Of a stretch of 40,904 nt of DNA, positions 33,797-40,904 are shown piece by piece. The notes under the pieces were generated by a model that saw only the letters and a list, made by a program, of their open reading frames with translations, was not told the DNA's origin and searched no databases. Position 1 is the first letter of the stretch. Every line of letters begins with the position of its first letter. A program made the position numbers and the translations under genes. Source of the stretch: an uncultured Lachnospiraceae bacterium (GTDB lineage: Bacteria > Bacillota > Clostridia > Lachnospirales > Lachnospiraceae); contig CAOKPU010000022.1 of assembly GCA_948470755.1 (NCBI GenBank), forward strand, positions 1 to 40,904. Reading direction: 5' to 3'.

Positions 33797-35686
33797 ATGG
33801 GTCTGAGCAAATCTTCGGTAGGGATAGGGGCATTGGATGTTGGGCTGGAGATACATAAGAAAGAGGAAAGTGATATTGTAGTAGCTTTGGCCGGAAATCC
33901 CAATGTAGGGAAAAGTACAATCTTTAACGCTATGACAGGGTTAAGGCAGCATACCGGGAATTGGCCGGGAAAAACAGTGGCGAGCGCCCAGGGGTATGCC
34001 AGTTATGAGGGGCAGGGATATGTCCTGGTAGATATACCCGGCTGCTATTCCCTGGATGCGCATTCCGCAGAAGAAGAAGTGGCGCGGGATTTTTTATGTT
34101 CCGGGGAGTTTGATGTAGCTTTAGTCGTATGCGACGCCTTGTGCCTGGAGCGTAATCTGCGCCTGGTTCTCCAAGTATTGCAGCAGACGAAGAAAGTGGT
34201 CGTATGTGTGAACTTAATGGATGAGGCAGAAAAAAAACATGTTAGGATCGATATAAGAAAGCTGGAGGGCAGATTAGGGGTACCGGTGATCGGTACGGCG
34301 GCCAGGAACGGAGCCGGCATCGAAGCTTTATACCGGGCTATAAAGAAGTCGGCGGCAAAGGATAGGGGGATTCCCGAAGCAAACGCAGGGGAGCATCAGC
34401 CGCCGGAAGAGGTATGCAGGGGAGCGGTGGATTATGAAGATAAAGAATATGCTGCATCCGACAGGAGGCGGGATCGGTTTTTTACAGGAAGGAGGACGGG
34501 GATCCCGGTAATGCTGCTCTTTCTTTTTTTCATTTTCTGGCTGACAATTGCAGGGGCGAATTATCCGTCAGAAATATTACATGGTTTCTTTCTCTCTTTG
34601 GAAGAAAGGCTGATGGATGGCTTATATATTTTGGGGATGCCGGAAGCGCTGAGGGAAATGCTTGTATACGGTATGTACCGTGTTTTGACATGGGTGGTTT
34701 CCGTCATGCTGCCGCCAATGGCTATCTTTTTTCCGTTGTTTACCATATTGGAGGATTCCGGCTATCTGCCAAGGGTGGCGTTTAATCTGGATAAATGTTT
34801 TAAAAAATGCAATGGGTGTGGGAAAATGGCGCTGACAATGTGTATGGGGTTTGGATGTAATGCCGCAGGGGTCGTAGGATGCCGAATTATAGATTCGCCA
34901 AGGGAACGTCTGATTGCCGTAATCACTAATAGCTTTATGCCTTGTAATGGAAGATTCCCCACATTGATAGCCGTTATCACTATGTTTTTTGTCGGAGAAG
35001 CGGCTGGGGCTTCCCTTGGCGCGGCTCTTATGCTGACAGGCGTCATATTGCTTGGGGTAGGGATGACGTTTCTGGTTTCATGGTTTTTGTCTGTTACTTT
35101 TCTTAAGGGAGCCCCCTCTTCTTTTGCGCTGGAAATGCCGCCATACCGAAAGCCGCAGATTGGAAAGGTAATCGCCCGTTCTATGTTGGACCGGGGGGCG
35201 TTCGTGCTTGGACGGGCGGCGCTTGCGGCGGCCCCGGCGGGGATTGTGCTTTGGCTGCTGGCAAACTGCAAAATCCAGGATGTCACAATCTTGTCATATC
35301 TTTCGGGGATTTTGGATATCCCGGCGCGGGCTATGGGGATGGATGGAGTTATTTTACTGGCATTTATCTTAGGGCTGCCTGCCAATGAGATTGTTGTGCC
35401 TATTATGATTATGGCATATTTGTCGGAGGGGAGGATCACCGAAATAAGCGATATAAATATTTTAAAACAGCTCCTGGTCTATCATGGCTGGACGTGGACG
35501 ACGGCAGTAAGCACAATGCTTTTTACATTGATCCATTGGCCGTGCGCTACAACCTGTCTTACTATACGGAGGGAAACGGGAAGCCTGAAATGGACTGCCT
35601 TGTCCGTTTTAATCCCGGCTGCGTTAGGCTGTGCCGTATGTTTGCTGTTTCATGGGATAGTGACGTTTTTTTTGGCGGCGATGTAA
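33797..35686 (+). CDS. feoB: Ferrous iron transporter FeoB
   Basis: FeoB is the GTPase-linked membrane importer of Fe(II). The N-terminal G domain has G1 GNPNVGKST, G3 DIPGC and G4 NLMDEA, followed by a short helical region and about seven to eight membrane segments from residue 235. The Cys-containing gate segments NGCGKMALTMCMGFGCN and SFMPCNGRFP are present. The 629-residue length is shorter than the 773-residue Escherichia coli form but common in clostridia. An N-terminal extension of about 30 residues precedes the G domain. The last gene of the feoAB pair. Confidence 0.96.
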   Translation: MGLSKSSVGIGALDVGLEIHKKEESDIVVALAGNPNVGKSTIFNAMTGLRQHTGNWPGKTVASAQGYASYEGQGYVLVDIPGCYSLDAHSAEEEVARDFLCSGEFDVALVVCDALCLERNLRLVLQVLQQTKKVVVCVNLMDEAEKKHVRIDIRKLEGRLGVPVIGTAARNGAGIEALYRAIKKSAAKDRGIPEANAGEHQPPEEVCRGAVDYEDKEYAASDRRRDRFFTGRRTGIPVMLLFLFFIFWLTIAGANYPSEILHGFFLSLEERLMDGLYILGMPEALREMLVYGMYRVLTWVVSVMLPPMAIFFPLFTILEDSGYLPRVAFNLDKCFKKCNGCGKMALTMCMGFGCNAAGVVGCRIIDSPRERLIAVITNSFMPCNGRFPTLIAVITMFFVGEAAGASLGAALMLTGVILLGVGMTFLVSWFLSVTFLKGAPSSFALEMPPYRKPQIGKVIARSMLDRGAFVLGRAALAAAPAGIVLWLLANCKIQDVTILSYLSGILDIPARAMGMDGVILLAFILGLPANEIVVPIMIMAYLSEGRITEISDINILKQLLVYHGWTWTTAVSTMLFTLIHWPCATTCLTIRRETGSLKWTALSVLIPAALGCAVCLLFHGIVTFFLAAM

Positions 35687-35702
35687 GGGAATATTAAGAA
35701 AG

Positions 35703-35731
35703 TTGACAAGAAAGCGTAATAACTATATGCT
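35703..35731 (+). promoter_or_regulatory. Promoter of the traX-like gene
   Basis: TTGACA (35703-35708), 17 bases, then TATGCT (35726-35731). Confidence 0.7.
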
Positions 35732-35764
35732 AAAGTAAAAGTAAAAAAAGAAATGAGGTACGGG

Positions 35765-36556
35765 ATGGAAAATACAGTGAACACGGCAGGGCTTCCGGAA
35801 GGAGAGGGGAAGGCGCCTGCGGGAAAGGGAATCACGGGAAGTACGTTGAAGATGATAGCGATCATCACAATGTTTATCGACCATAGTGCGGCAATTATTT
35901 TGGAAAGGATGATCTGGAATCAGGAGGTCCCATCAGCGGCTCTATACTGGGTTTATTTTGTTATGAGGATGATAGGCAGGCTGGGATTTCCTATTTTCTG
36001 CTTCTTATTGATAGAGGGCTTTTGCCATACGCGGGATGTAAAAAAATATGCGGGGAGGTTATTTTTATTTGCATTGATATCGGAAATACCCTTTGACCTG
36101 GGATTTGCAGGAACGCTGTTTTATTGGCAGTACCAGAATGTGTTTTTTACTTTGCTGGTTGGGCTGCTCGTGCTGATCTGTTTCCGTTTTTTGGAGAAAA
36201 AGCAGGAGAAAAACAGGACGCTTTGTTTTATTCTCAATTGCCTGATCCTTGTAGGGGGGATGGGGCTGGCTGATTTGCTTAAGACGGATTACGGCGGTAT
36301 GGGTGTCCTGGCGATTGTGTGGATGTACTTGCTTAGAAGGAATAAAATGCTGGAGGCGGGCATAGGGTGCGTAGTCTTGACATTAATGTCCTGGAGCGAA
36401 ATAACTTCCTTTTTCATTTTACTGCCGATACGTCGTTATAATGGGGAAAGGGGATGGAGTTTAAAGTGGTTCTTTTATGTTTTCTATCCGGCGCATATCT
36501 TCCTGCTGTATTTGATAGCTTATGCGATGGGACTTGGGGGGATTATGCTCCGATAA
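35765..36556 (+). CDS. TraX-family membrane protein
   Basis: This 263-residue polytopic membrane protein belongs to the TraX family (F-pilin acetylation in conjugative plasmids, but widespread on clostridial chromosomes with no known role). The family opening is LKMIAIITMFIDHSAAI. It is followed by RMIGRLGFPIFCFLLIEGF, TRDVKKYAGRLFLFALISEIPFDL in parts, and about eight membrane segments. The start ATG 35765 follows GAGGT; ATG 35753 sits on that ribosome site. No conjugation genes are nearby, so pilin modification is unlikely. An acyltransferase role is only a guess from fold relatives. Confidence 0.88.
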   Translation: MENTVNTAGLPEGEGKAPAGKGITGSTLKMIAIITMFIDHSAAIILERMIWNQEVPSAALYWVYFVMRMIGRLGFPIFCFLLIEGFCHTRDVKKYAGRLFLFALISEIPFDLGFAGTLFYWQYQNVFFTLLVGLLVLICFRFLEKKQEKNRTLCFILNCLILVGGMGLADLLKTDYGGMGVLAIVWMYLLRRNKMLEAGIGCVVLTLMSWSEITSFFILLPIRRYNGERGWSLKWFFYVFYPAHIFLLYLIAYAMGLGGIMLR

Positions 36557-36631
36557 AGAATTTTAAACCGGGACGGCGGGCATATTGCAATGACTTTAGC
36601 TTTTTTTAATTAAATTTTGTGAATGGTTTTA

Positions 36632-36659
36632 TTGCATTTCTCCGTATAAGATTTACAAT
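36632..36659 (+). promoter_or_regulatory. Promoter of the zinc-ribbon gene
   Basis: TTGCAT (36632-36637), 16 bases, then TACAAT (36654-36659). Confidence 0.5.
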
Positions 36660-36709
36660 GAAGAAAAAGAAGCAAAATACTATGTCGGGATAAGAATGGA
36701 GTAATGATA

Positions 36710-37114
36710 GTGAAAGAGAGATTTATGCGGTTTATGCAAGGACGATATGGAGTATACGGGCCTGACTTGTTAAACAGGTTTTTGTTGGGTGCGGCTTTGG
36801 CATTAATGGTGTTTTCCCTGTTTGTCCGTTGGAGGGTTGCGTATTGGATAGCGTTTGCTTTTCTTATATATGCGTATTTCAGGATGTTTTCTAAGAATTA
36901 TACGAAACGGTATGCGGAAAACCAGGCTTTTATAAAACATACGGCGAAACTGCGCGGATTTATCGGCACACAAAAAAATATGATGCGTCAGAGGAAGACG
37001 CATCATATATATAAATGTCCGGACTGCGGACAAAAAATCAGGATACCGCGGGGAAAAGGAAAAATCGCGGTACGTTGTCCGAAATGCAATACGGAGTTTA
37101 TAAAAAAGAGCTGA
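36710..37114 (+). CDS. Membrane protein with C-terminal zinc ribbon
   Basis: This protein of 134 residues (from GTG 36710) has two adjoining membrane segments (about 24-41 and 45-60) and a basic linker. A C-terminal zinc ribbon follows, with CPDC and CPKC pairs 20 or so residues apart (IRIPRGKGKIAVRCPKC), like MJ0042/FmdB-type ribbons. The start is unclear: GTG 36710 has GGAG at good spacing, ATG 36704 is very close to it. Function is unknown. Its stop lies only 4 bases from the stop of the convergent gene, with no terminator between. Confidence 0.75.
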   Translation: MKERFMRFMQGRYGVYGPDLLNRFLLGAALALMVFSLFVRWRVAYWIAFAFLIYAYFRMFSKNYTKRYAENQAFIKHTAKLRGFIGTQKNMMRQRKTHHIYKCPDCGQKIRIPRGKGKIAVRCPKCNTEFIKKS

Positions 37115-37118
37115 CCGT

Positions 37119-37793
37119 TTAGTCGACTTTTACTTCCAGATATCCTAAAAGCTTGCCCATATCATAGTGGCTGAGGACGCCCAGATTGGAGTCGTAGAAT
37201 TTCCCGTCGTAATGCACCAGATAATGGCAGTAACGCCCCATTTTTTCCATCATAATGCAGCATTTAGGGAGAGTTGCCTCCTGTCCTTCTGTATAAATGA
37301 TAATATCGGAGTGGTCGATGCCATAGTAGTTGAGAGCGGAAATGACCCTGCCCATAGTTGCCTGCCATTCGCGGCAGTCCATAACGCTGACAACTTCGGC
37401 AATAGTGATGCCGGCAAGCATAGCGACGCAAGTCTGGCCGCAGAGACCGTCCTCCGGCTGAATAATAACTTCCATGCTGTCGATTTTACGGATGGGGTTT
37501 TCAAAGCTGTAAGGGCTGTTTTGGTTCATCTGGATAATACTGCCGGATATATGCAGGAGTATCTTATGGGGCCGGGTGACATCCGTATGATCCAGGGAGG
37601 AAGCTTCCAGATGAATCTTATAGTTGCCCCCTTTATCTTCCGGCAGCAGTTCGCATTCGATAATCTTGTTATCTAAAATGATTTCCGCCTGAATCACGTC
37701 CCTTTGTTTACAAACTTCCCAAACGTTAAATGGAATATGGATAGAATAAATGTCATCTAATTTTTCGATTTTGCCGTCAAAGAAATACCTCAT
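37119..37793 (-). CDS. DUF1905-like domain joined to a C39-type cysteine peptidase-like domain
   Basis: This 224-residue cytoplasmic protein of unknown function seems to have two parts. Residues 1 to about 85 resemble the DUF1905 beta-barrel pattern (short strands, IPFNVWEV, then IIECELLPEDKGGNYKIHL). Residues 108-224 carry a papain-like C39 signature: Q112 five residues before C118 in LCGQTCVAMLAG, like the QxxxxxCGAACLAM of bacteriocin leader peptidases, then H190 (CHYLVHYDG) and D201 (FYDSN). There is no membrane or ABC part. The start follows AGGAGG. No double-glycine precursor peptide is visible nearby, so a maturation role is not supported. The domain calls are by eye. Confidence 0.6.
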   Translation of the reverse strand: MRYFFDGKIEKLDDIYSIHIPFNVWEVCKQRDVIQAEIILDNKIIECELLPEDKGGNYKIHLEASSLDHTDVTRPHKILLHISGSIIQMNQNSPYSFENPIRKIDSMEVIIQPEDGLCGQTCVAMLAGITIAEVVSVMDCREWQATMGRVISALNYYGIDHSDIIIYTEGQEATLPKCCIMMEKMGRYCHYLVHYDGKFYDSNLGVLSHYDMGKLLGYLEVKVD

Positions 37794-37843
37794 TTTTTAC
37801 CTCCTATTCGCTTATAGTATGAATGTACCAGATTTTTTAAGAT

Positions 37844-37927
37844 ATGAAAACACTTTTGTGAAAATTTTTTCCCGGGTATTAAAAAAAATACAACTATGTT
37901 TTCATTTCATGCTTTTCTTGCTATAAT
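37844..37927. promoter_or_regulatory. Divergent promoter region with 9-bp dyad
   Basis: A perfect inverted repeat, ATGAAAACA (37844-37852) and TGTTTTCAT (37897-37905), lies in the 234-bp gap between two divergent genes. Its right arm overlaps TTTTCA (37899-37904), which with TATAAT (37922-37927) and a 17-base spacer forms a promoter for the plus-strand gene. Confidence 0.45.
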
Positions 37928-38027
37928 GGATAGGGAATTGCAGAGTTTTTGGCCGTGGGAATATCGGCCAGGCTTATAGGTTCCGCAGGCACAGGATAAT
38001 GCGGATTGGGAAAGAAGGGCAGGACTT

Positions 38028-39323
38028 ATGAGGAATGAAAAAGAAATGATGGATATGATAATAGGGGCTGCCCAAAAAGACGGGCGTATCCGCGGGGTAT
38101 ATATGAGCGGGTCAAGGACAAATCCGGATGCCCCTCGGGATGTTTTTCAGGATTATGATATTGCATATATTGTCCGGGAGACGGAAACTTTCAGGAAAGA
38201 CAGGGATTGGATTGATATTTTTGGCGGCCGTATGTATATGCAGTACCCTGATGACAGAATGGATGCGGGTACGGATCCGGCGAATTGTTATGGTTATTTG
38301 ATGCAGCTTGAGGATGGGAACCGCTTGGATCTGCGTTTGGTTACTTTGGAGTATGCCAAAAAAGATATTTTGCATGATAAGCTTTGCATAATTCTTCTGG
38401 ATAAAGATAATGTGTTGCCTAAGATCCCTGGATCGACGGACGAGGATCATTGGGTAAAAAAGCCGGGGGAAGAGGAATACTTTTTTTGCTGCAATGAATT
38501 CCGGTGGATATTAAATAGTATCGGGAAAGGGTTGTGGCGGGGGGAGATCCCGTATGTCATGGATATGCTGAATCAGCACAGTAGGCAGGAGCTGATAAAA
38601 ATGTTATCCTGGGATGTAGGGATAGCTACCGGTTTTACCTGTAGCATAGGAAAGCTGGGAAAGTATTTAAAGCGCCGCCTTCCGGAAGACAAATATGAGC
38701 GGCTGATGAAGACATATCCGAAGGCGGAGGAAGATGATATCTGGCAGTCGGTATTTGAAATGTGCGGATTATTTGAGGAGACGGCGATAAGGGTAGGGAA
38801 AGAGTTAGGTTATGCCTATAATGAGGAAGAGGCTTATAACAGCAGGCTTTATCTGGATTGTACGCATGAATTGCCCCGGGATGCGGCAGAATTTCTGATG
38901 GTGAGGAGGATGCGGGAAAAAGATGCGGACAAGGCGGCGGAAATATGGCTGGAGGGAAACCTGGGCGTCCATAGTTTTATATCGGAAAAATATTGGCGGG
39001 ATAATTATAACGATGTAAAGCGGCAGTTAGCCGAGGCGGAAGTTTATGTTTATGAAGACGGCGAAGGGATAAAAGGTTTTGCCGGGATAGAAAACGGCTA
39101 TATTCAGGGGATTTTTGTAAAGGAAGGAATGCGTTCAAGGGGGATTGGAAAAGCATTGCTGGATGTGCTTAAAGGAAAGCATGCAGACTTGTCGCTCCAT
39201 GTTTATAGAAAAAACCAGAAAGCTTTGGATTTTTATGAAAGGGAAGGTTTTCAAATCAGCGGGGAACAGATTGAAAGGGATACAGGACAATCAGAATATA
39301 AAATGATTTGGAGAAAAGGTTAA
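38028..39323 (+). CDS. ANT(6)-like nucleotidyltransferase fused to a GNAT acetyltransferase
   Basis: This 431-residue protein joins two enzyme types met in aminoglycoside modification. Residues 1 to about 285 follow aminoglycoside 6-adenylyltransferase: G28-S29-R30 TNPDAPRDVFQDYDIAYIV with D42 and D44, and RLDLRLVTLE with D101. Residues 290-431 are a GNAT domain with the acetyl-CoA loop R-S-R371-G-I-G and the LHVYRKNQKALDFYEREGF segment. There is one open frame, no frameshift, and the active-site residues of both parts are kept. The true substrate is unknown, and chromosomal ANT(6)-like proteins are not all resistance enzymes. The start has a weak GGAC site; a promoter is seen upstream. Confidence 0.85.
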   Translation: MRNEKEMMDMIIGAAQKDGRIRGVYMSGSRTNPDAPRDVFQDYDIAYIVRETETFRKDRDWIDIFGGRMYMQYPDDRMDAGTDPANCYGYLMQLEDGNRLDLRLVTLEYAKKDILHDKLCIILLDKDNVLPKIPGSTDEDHWVKKPGEEEYFFCCNEFRWILNSIGKGLWRGEIPYVMDMLNQHSRQELIKMLSWDVGIATGFTCSIGKLGKYLKRRLPEDKYERLMKTYPKAEEDDIWQSVFEMCGLFEETAIRVGKELGYAYNEEEAYNSRLYLDCTHELPRDAAEFLMVRRMREKDADKAAEIWLEGNLGVHSFISEKYWRDNYNDVKRQLAEAEVYVYEDGEGIKGFAGIENGYIQGIFVKEGMRSRGIGKALLDVLKGKHADLSLHVYRKNQKALDFYEREGFQISGEQIERDTGQSEYKMIWRKG

Positions 39324-39334
39324 ATATAAGGAAA

Positions 39335-40015
39335 ATGTACAAAAAAAGGATAAAAAATAAAGGGAAAATAATTTTTATATGCCTTCTGTGTCTGGCAGGA
39401 ACAGGGTGTGGAGGCCCTTCCGGAGAACAGATAGCAGCGGTTCAGGGAACTTATGCCGATTTAATAAGCCTTCATAATGAGGTGGTGGAAGCATATGCGG
39501 ATTTGGAAGATGATGCTTTTAGCCAGGAATTGGATGCAATGGCGGGGAAGATTGACAGCATGGGGCAGCAGGATGCCCGGGAGATGACTGTGGAAGAATT
39601 GGATGCAGTGGCGGGTGAAATGGCGGTATATAAGGAGACTTATGAGGAGATGTTAGCGGCAATCCGGGAAATGAAGGATGAGGCGCAGGGGGAAAAGATT
39701 TATGAAGTGCCGGTCGCCATTGAAAACAATACGGGAGTATTGATCCATAATCTATATTTATATAAAGCCGGCGATACGGATAAAGGGAAGAATCTGGTGG
39801 AGGACGACGGGTGCCTGGAAGGGTTCCAGACCCTTAATATCCTGAACCTTTATATGACGGAGGAGGAAATGCTCTGGCATTTGGAGGCGGCAGAAGAGTC
39901 CGGCAAGGTAATTGAATCCGTAGATATTGATTTTACAGATAAGGTTGAGAAGGGGGTAACGATTGTCATGAAGTTTAGTTTTGACAGTATGGAGGGATGG
40001 GTGGAATTTAAATAA
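39335..40015 (+). CDS. Lipoprotein of unknown function
   Basis: This protein of about 226 residues has a basic N-terminus, a hydrophobic segment and the lipobox LAGTGC (Cys near residue 25), so it is exported and lipid-anchored. An acidic helical, coiled-coil-like part (about 35-125) is followed by a beta-rich domain beginning VPVAIENNTGVLIHNLYLY. I do not recognise the family with certainty. The start ATG 39335 is preceded by AAGGA; an in-frame TTG at 39308 overlaps the gene before it. Only 11 bases separate it from the ANT-GNAT gene, so they are probably one operon. Confidence 0.78.
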   Translation: MYKKRIKNKGKIIFICLLCLAGTGCGGPSGEQIAAVQGTYADLISLHNEVVEAYADLEDDAFSQELDAMAGKIDSMGQQDAREMTVEELDAVAGEMAVYKETYEEMLAAIREMKDEAQGEKIYEVPVAIENNTGVLIHNLYLYKAGDTDKGKNLVEDDGCLEGFQTLNILNLYMTEEEMLWHLEAAEESGKVIESVDIDFTDKVEKGVTIVMKFSFDSMEGWVEFK

Positions 40016-40235
40016 GGCGGCAGTTTCCGTAAGGGGCCGTTTTGCGGATGTACGCGTGCGATAAGCCAAGACAGGCGGTTTTTTGAAAATGAAACAATAT
40101 ACGTTCCCTTCTTATATGTAAAAAATTACAAAAATTTAGAAAAAATTAAAAAAGGTTAGCGGAAGCCCGTTTTTTAGGGTAAAATAATAGTATATAGGAT
40201 ACTCGTTGGCTTGATTCATGAAAAGAAGGGATAAA

Positions 40236-40754
40236 ATGTTTGAGAAAGGCGAATTTATTGTGTATGGCAACGCAGGTGTATGTGAGGTAAAAGATATTAC
40301 TACTTTGGATATGAAAGGGGCGTCGAAAAACAAATTGTACTATATTTTAAGCCCCAGGCATCGCAAGGACAGTAAGATTTTTACGCCGGTAGAAGGAAAC
40401 AAGACAGTTATGCGTGCTGTTTTAACAAAAGAGGAAGCAGATATCCTGATCGATCATATCCGGGATATTGAAGAATTATGGGTAAGCAATGATAAACTCC
40501 GTGAAGAAAAATATAAGGAAACGATGAAAAGCTGCGAATGCAAAGATTGGATAAGGATTATCAAAACTTTGTATGTCCGTAAAAAGGAGAGGATTGCCCA
40601 GGGGAAGAAGACTACGGCAATGGATGAAAAATACCTCCGGATGGCGGAAGATAATCTGTATTCGGAATTATCCCTCGCCCTTGGCGTTCCGAAGGAGAAA
40701 ATGGAAGAGCATATAGCAAGCCGTATGACTCAGTTGGATGCAAAAGAAGTCTAA
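40236..40754 (+). CDS. CarD/CdnL-family transcription regulator
   Basis: This 172-residue cytoplasmic protein has an N-terminal CarD/TRCF-like RNA-polymerase-interacting domain (GEFIVYGNAGVCEVKDI, then YYILSPRHRKDSKIFTPV) and a helical C-terminal domain. CarD proteins bind the RNA polymerase beta subunit and stabilise open promoter complexes, often at rRNA and tRNA promoters. The start ATG 40236 follows AAGAAGGG; the upstream ATG at 40218 is less well placed. The 220 bases before it hold an AT-rich stretch and a possible weak -10 (TAAAAT near 40181), with no clear terminator. Confidence 0.92.
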   Translation: MFEKGEFIVYGNAGVCEVKDITTLDMKGASKNKLYYILSPRHRKDSKIFTPVEGNKTVMRAVLTKEEADILIDHIRDIEELWVSNDKLREEKYKETMKSCECKDWIRIIKTLYVRKKERIAQGKKTTAMDEKYLRMAEDNLYSELSLALGVPKEKMEEHIASRMTQLDAKEV

Positions 40755-40773
40755 CCGTGTTTTAAATTAGGAC

Positions 40774-40802
40774 TTGCATACGGAAAGAAAATATGGTAAT
40801 AT
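40774..40802 (+). promoter_or_regulatory. Possible promoter of tRNA-Gly
   Basis: TTGCAT (40774-40779), 17 bases, then TAATAT (40797-40802) lies about 54 bases before the tRNA. Confidence 0.4.
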
Positions 40803-40855
40803 CCTAACTGTTGGTAAATGGTTTTATGCATCTGCCGGCAGTCAGGATATATTTT

Positions 40856-40904
40856 GCGGGTGTAGTTCAATGGTAGAACACCAGCCTTCCAAGCTGGACA
40901 CGTG
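40856..40904 (+). tRNA. tRNA-Gly (anticodon TCC), cut by the window end
   Basis: The gene begins GCGGGTGTAGTTC with the D-stem and loop. The anticodon stem CCAGC (40881-40885) pairs with GCTGG (40893-40897). The loop CTTCCAA gives the anticodon TCC at 40888-40890. The T arm and 3' acceptor strand lie outside the window. Confidence 0.95.

Noticed and set aside
38028-39323. ANT-GNAT gene as a recently acquired resistance cassette
   Set aside because: No integrase, insertion sequence or repeat flanks it, and the base composition looks like that of its neighbours.
1-40904. CRISPR array, prophage or complete insertion sequence
   Set aside because: No regularly spaced repeats, phage structural genes or transposase genes were found.

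Overview
The window looks like the chromosome of an anaerobic, endospore-forming Firmicute, most likely a member of the Lachnospiraceae. This is inferred from gene content: pyruvate:ferredoxin oxidoreductase, rubredoxin and flavodiiron proteins, an archaeal-type ProRS, YabP/YabQ/SpoIIE/CotS-type sporulation genes, and FeoAB and BioY instead of aerobic systems. Base composition is moderate, Shine-Dalgarno sites are strong, and several starts are GTG or TTG. No phage, insertion sequence with a transposase, or CRISPR array is visible. The one clear mobile-looking item is a 235-bp element without a gene at the left edge.

Layout. (1) 1-1870: a palindromic MITE-like element, then proS and a very stable hairpin. 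(2) 1921-9640: a fermentation and redox block. Rubredoxin, flavodiiron protein and nifJ lie on the minus strand, divergent from ackA and cca. Pyruvate is oxidised to acetyl-CoA with reduced ferredoxin, acetyl phosphate yields ATP through AckA, and the flavodiiron/rubredoxin pair can use electrons to remove O2 or NO. (3) 9681-20322: a housekeeping and sporulation block, cotS-like kinase - PEGA protein - mazG - hup - rqcP - yabP - yabQ - divIC - spoIIE-like - tilS - hpt - ftsH. Its order resembles the Bacillus subtilis mazG-to-ftsH region. Three promoters here fit developmental control: sigma-E-like sites before the cotS-like gene and yabP, and a 21-bp-spaced Spo0A-type promoter before the spoIIE-like gene.

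(4) 20400-30424: carbohydrate use. A possible small RNA and a cytoplasmic GH13 enzyme come first. Two paralogous AraC-family regulators follow, with near-identical DNA-reading helices, and they are divergent from a binding-protein-dependent sugar ABC importer (no ATPase gene here) and a GH36 alpha-galactosidase. A TGGTAT motif recurs in these promoters. Together they suggest uptake and intracellular cleavage of alpha-galactosides such as raffinose or melibiose.

(5) 30457-36556: an Fe-S aldo/keto reductase, a flavin reductase-rubredoxin fusion (Hrb type, a likely partner of the flavodiiron protein 28 kb away), bioY under a clear BirA operator, a cysteine-rich DUF1284 protein, feoAB and a TraX-like membrane protein. 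(6) 36632-40904: less characterised genes. These are a zinc-ribbon membrane protein, an unusual protein joining a DUF1905-like domain to a C39-type cysteine peptidase signature, an ANT(6)-like nucleotidyltransferase fused to a GNAT acetyltransferase, a lipoprotein, a CarD-family regulator and the 5' part of tRNA-Gly(TCC).

All calls come from reading the sequence and recalling family motifs. No database search was run.
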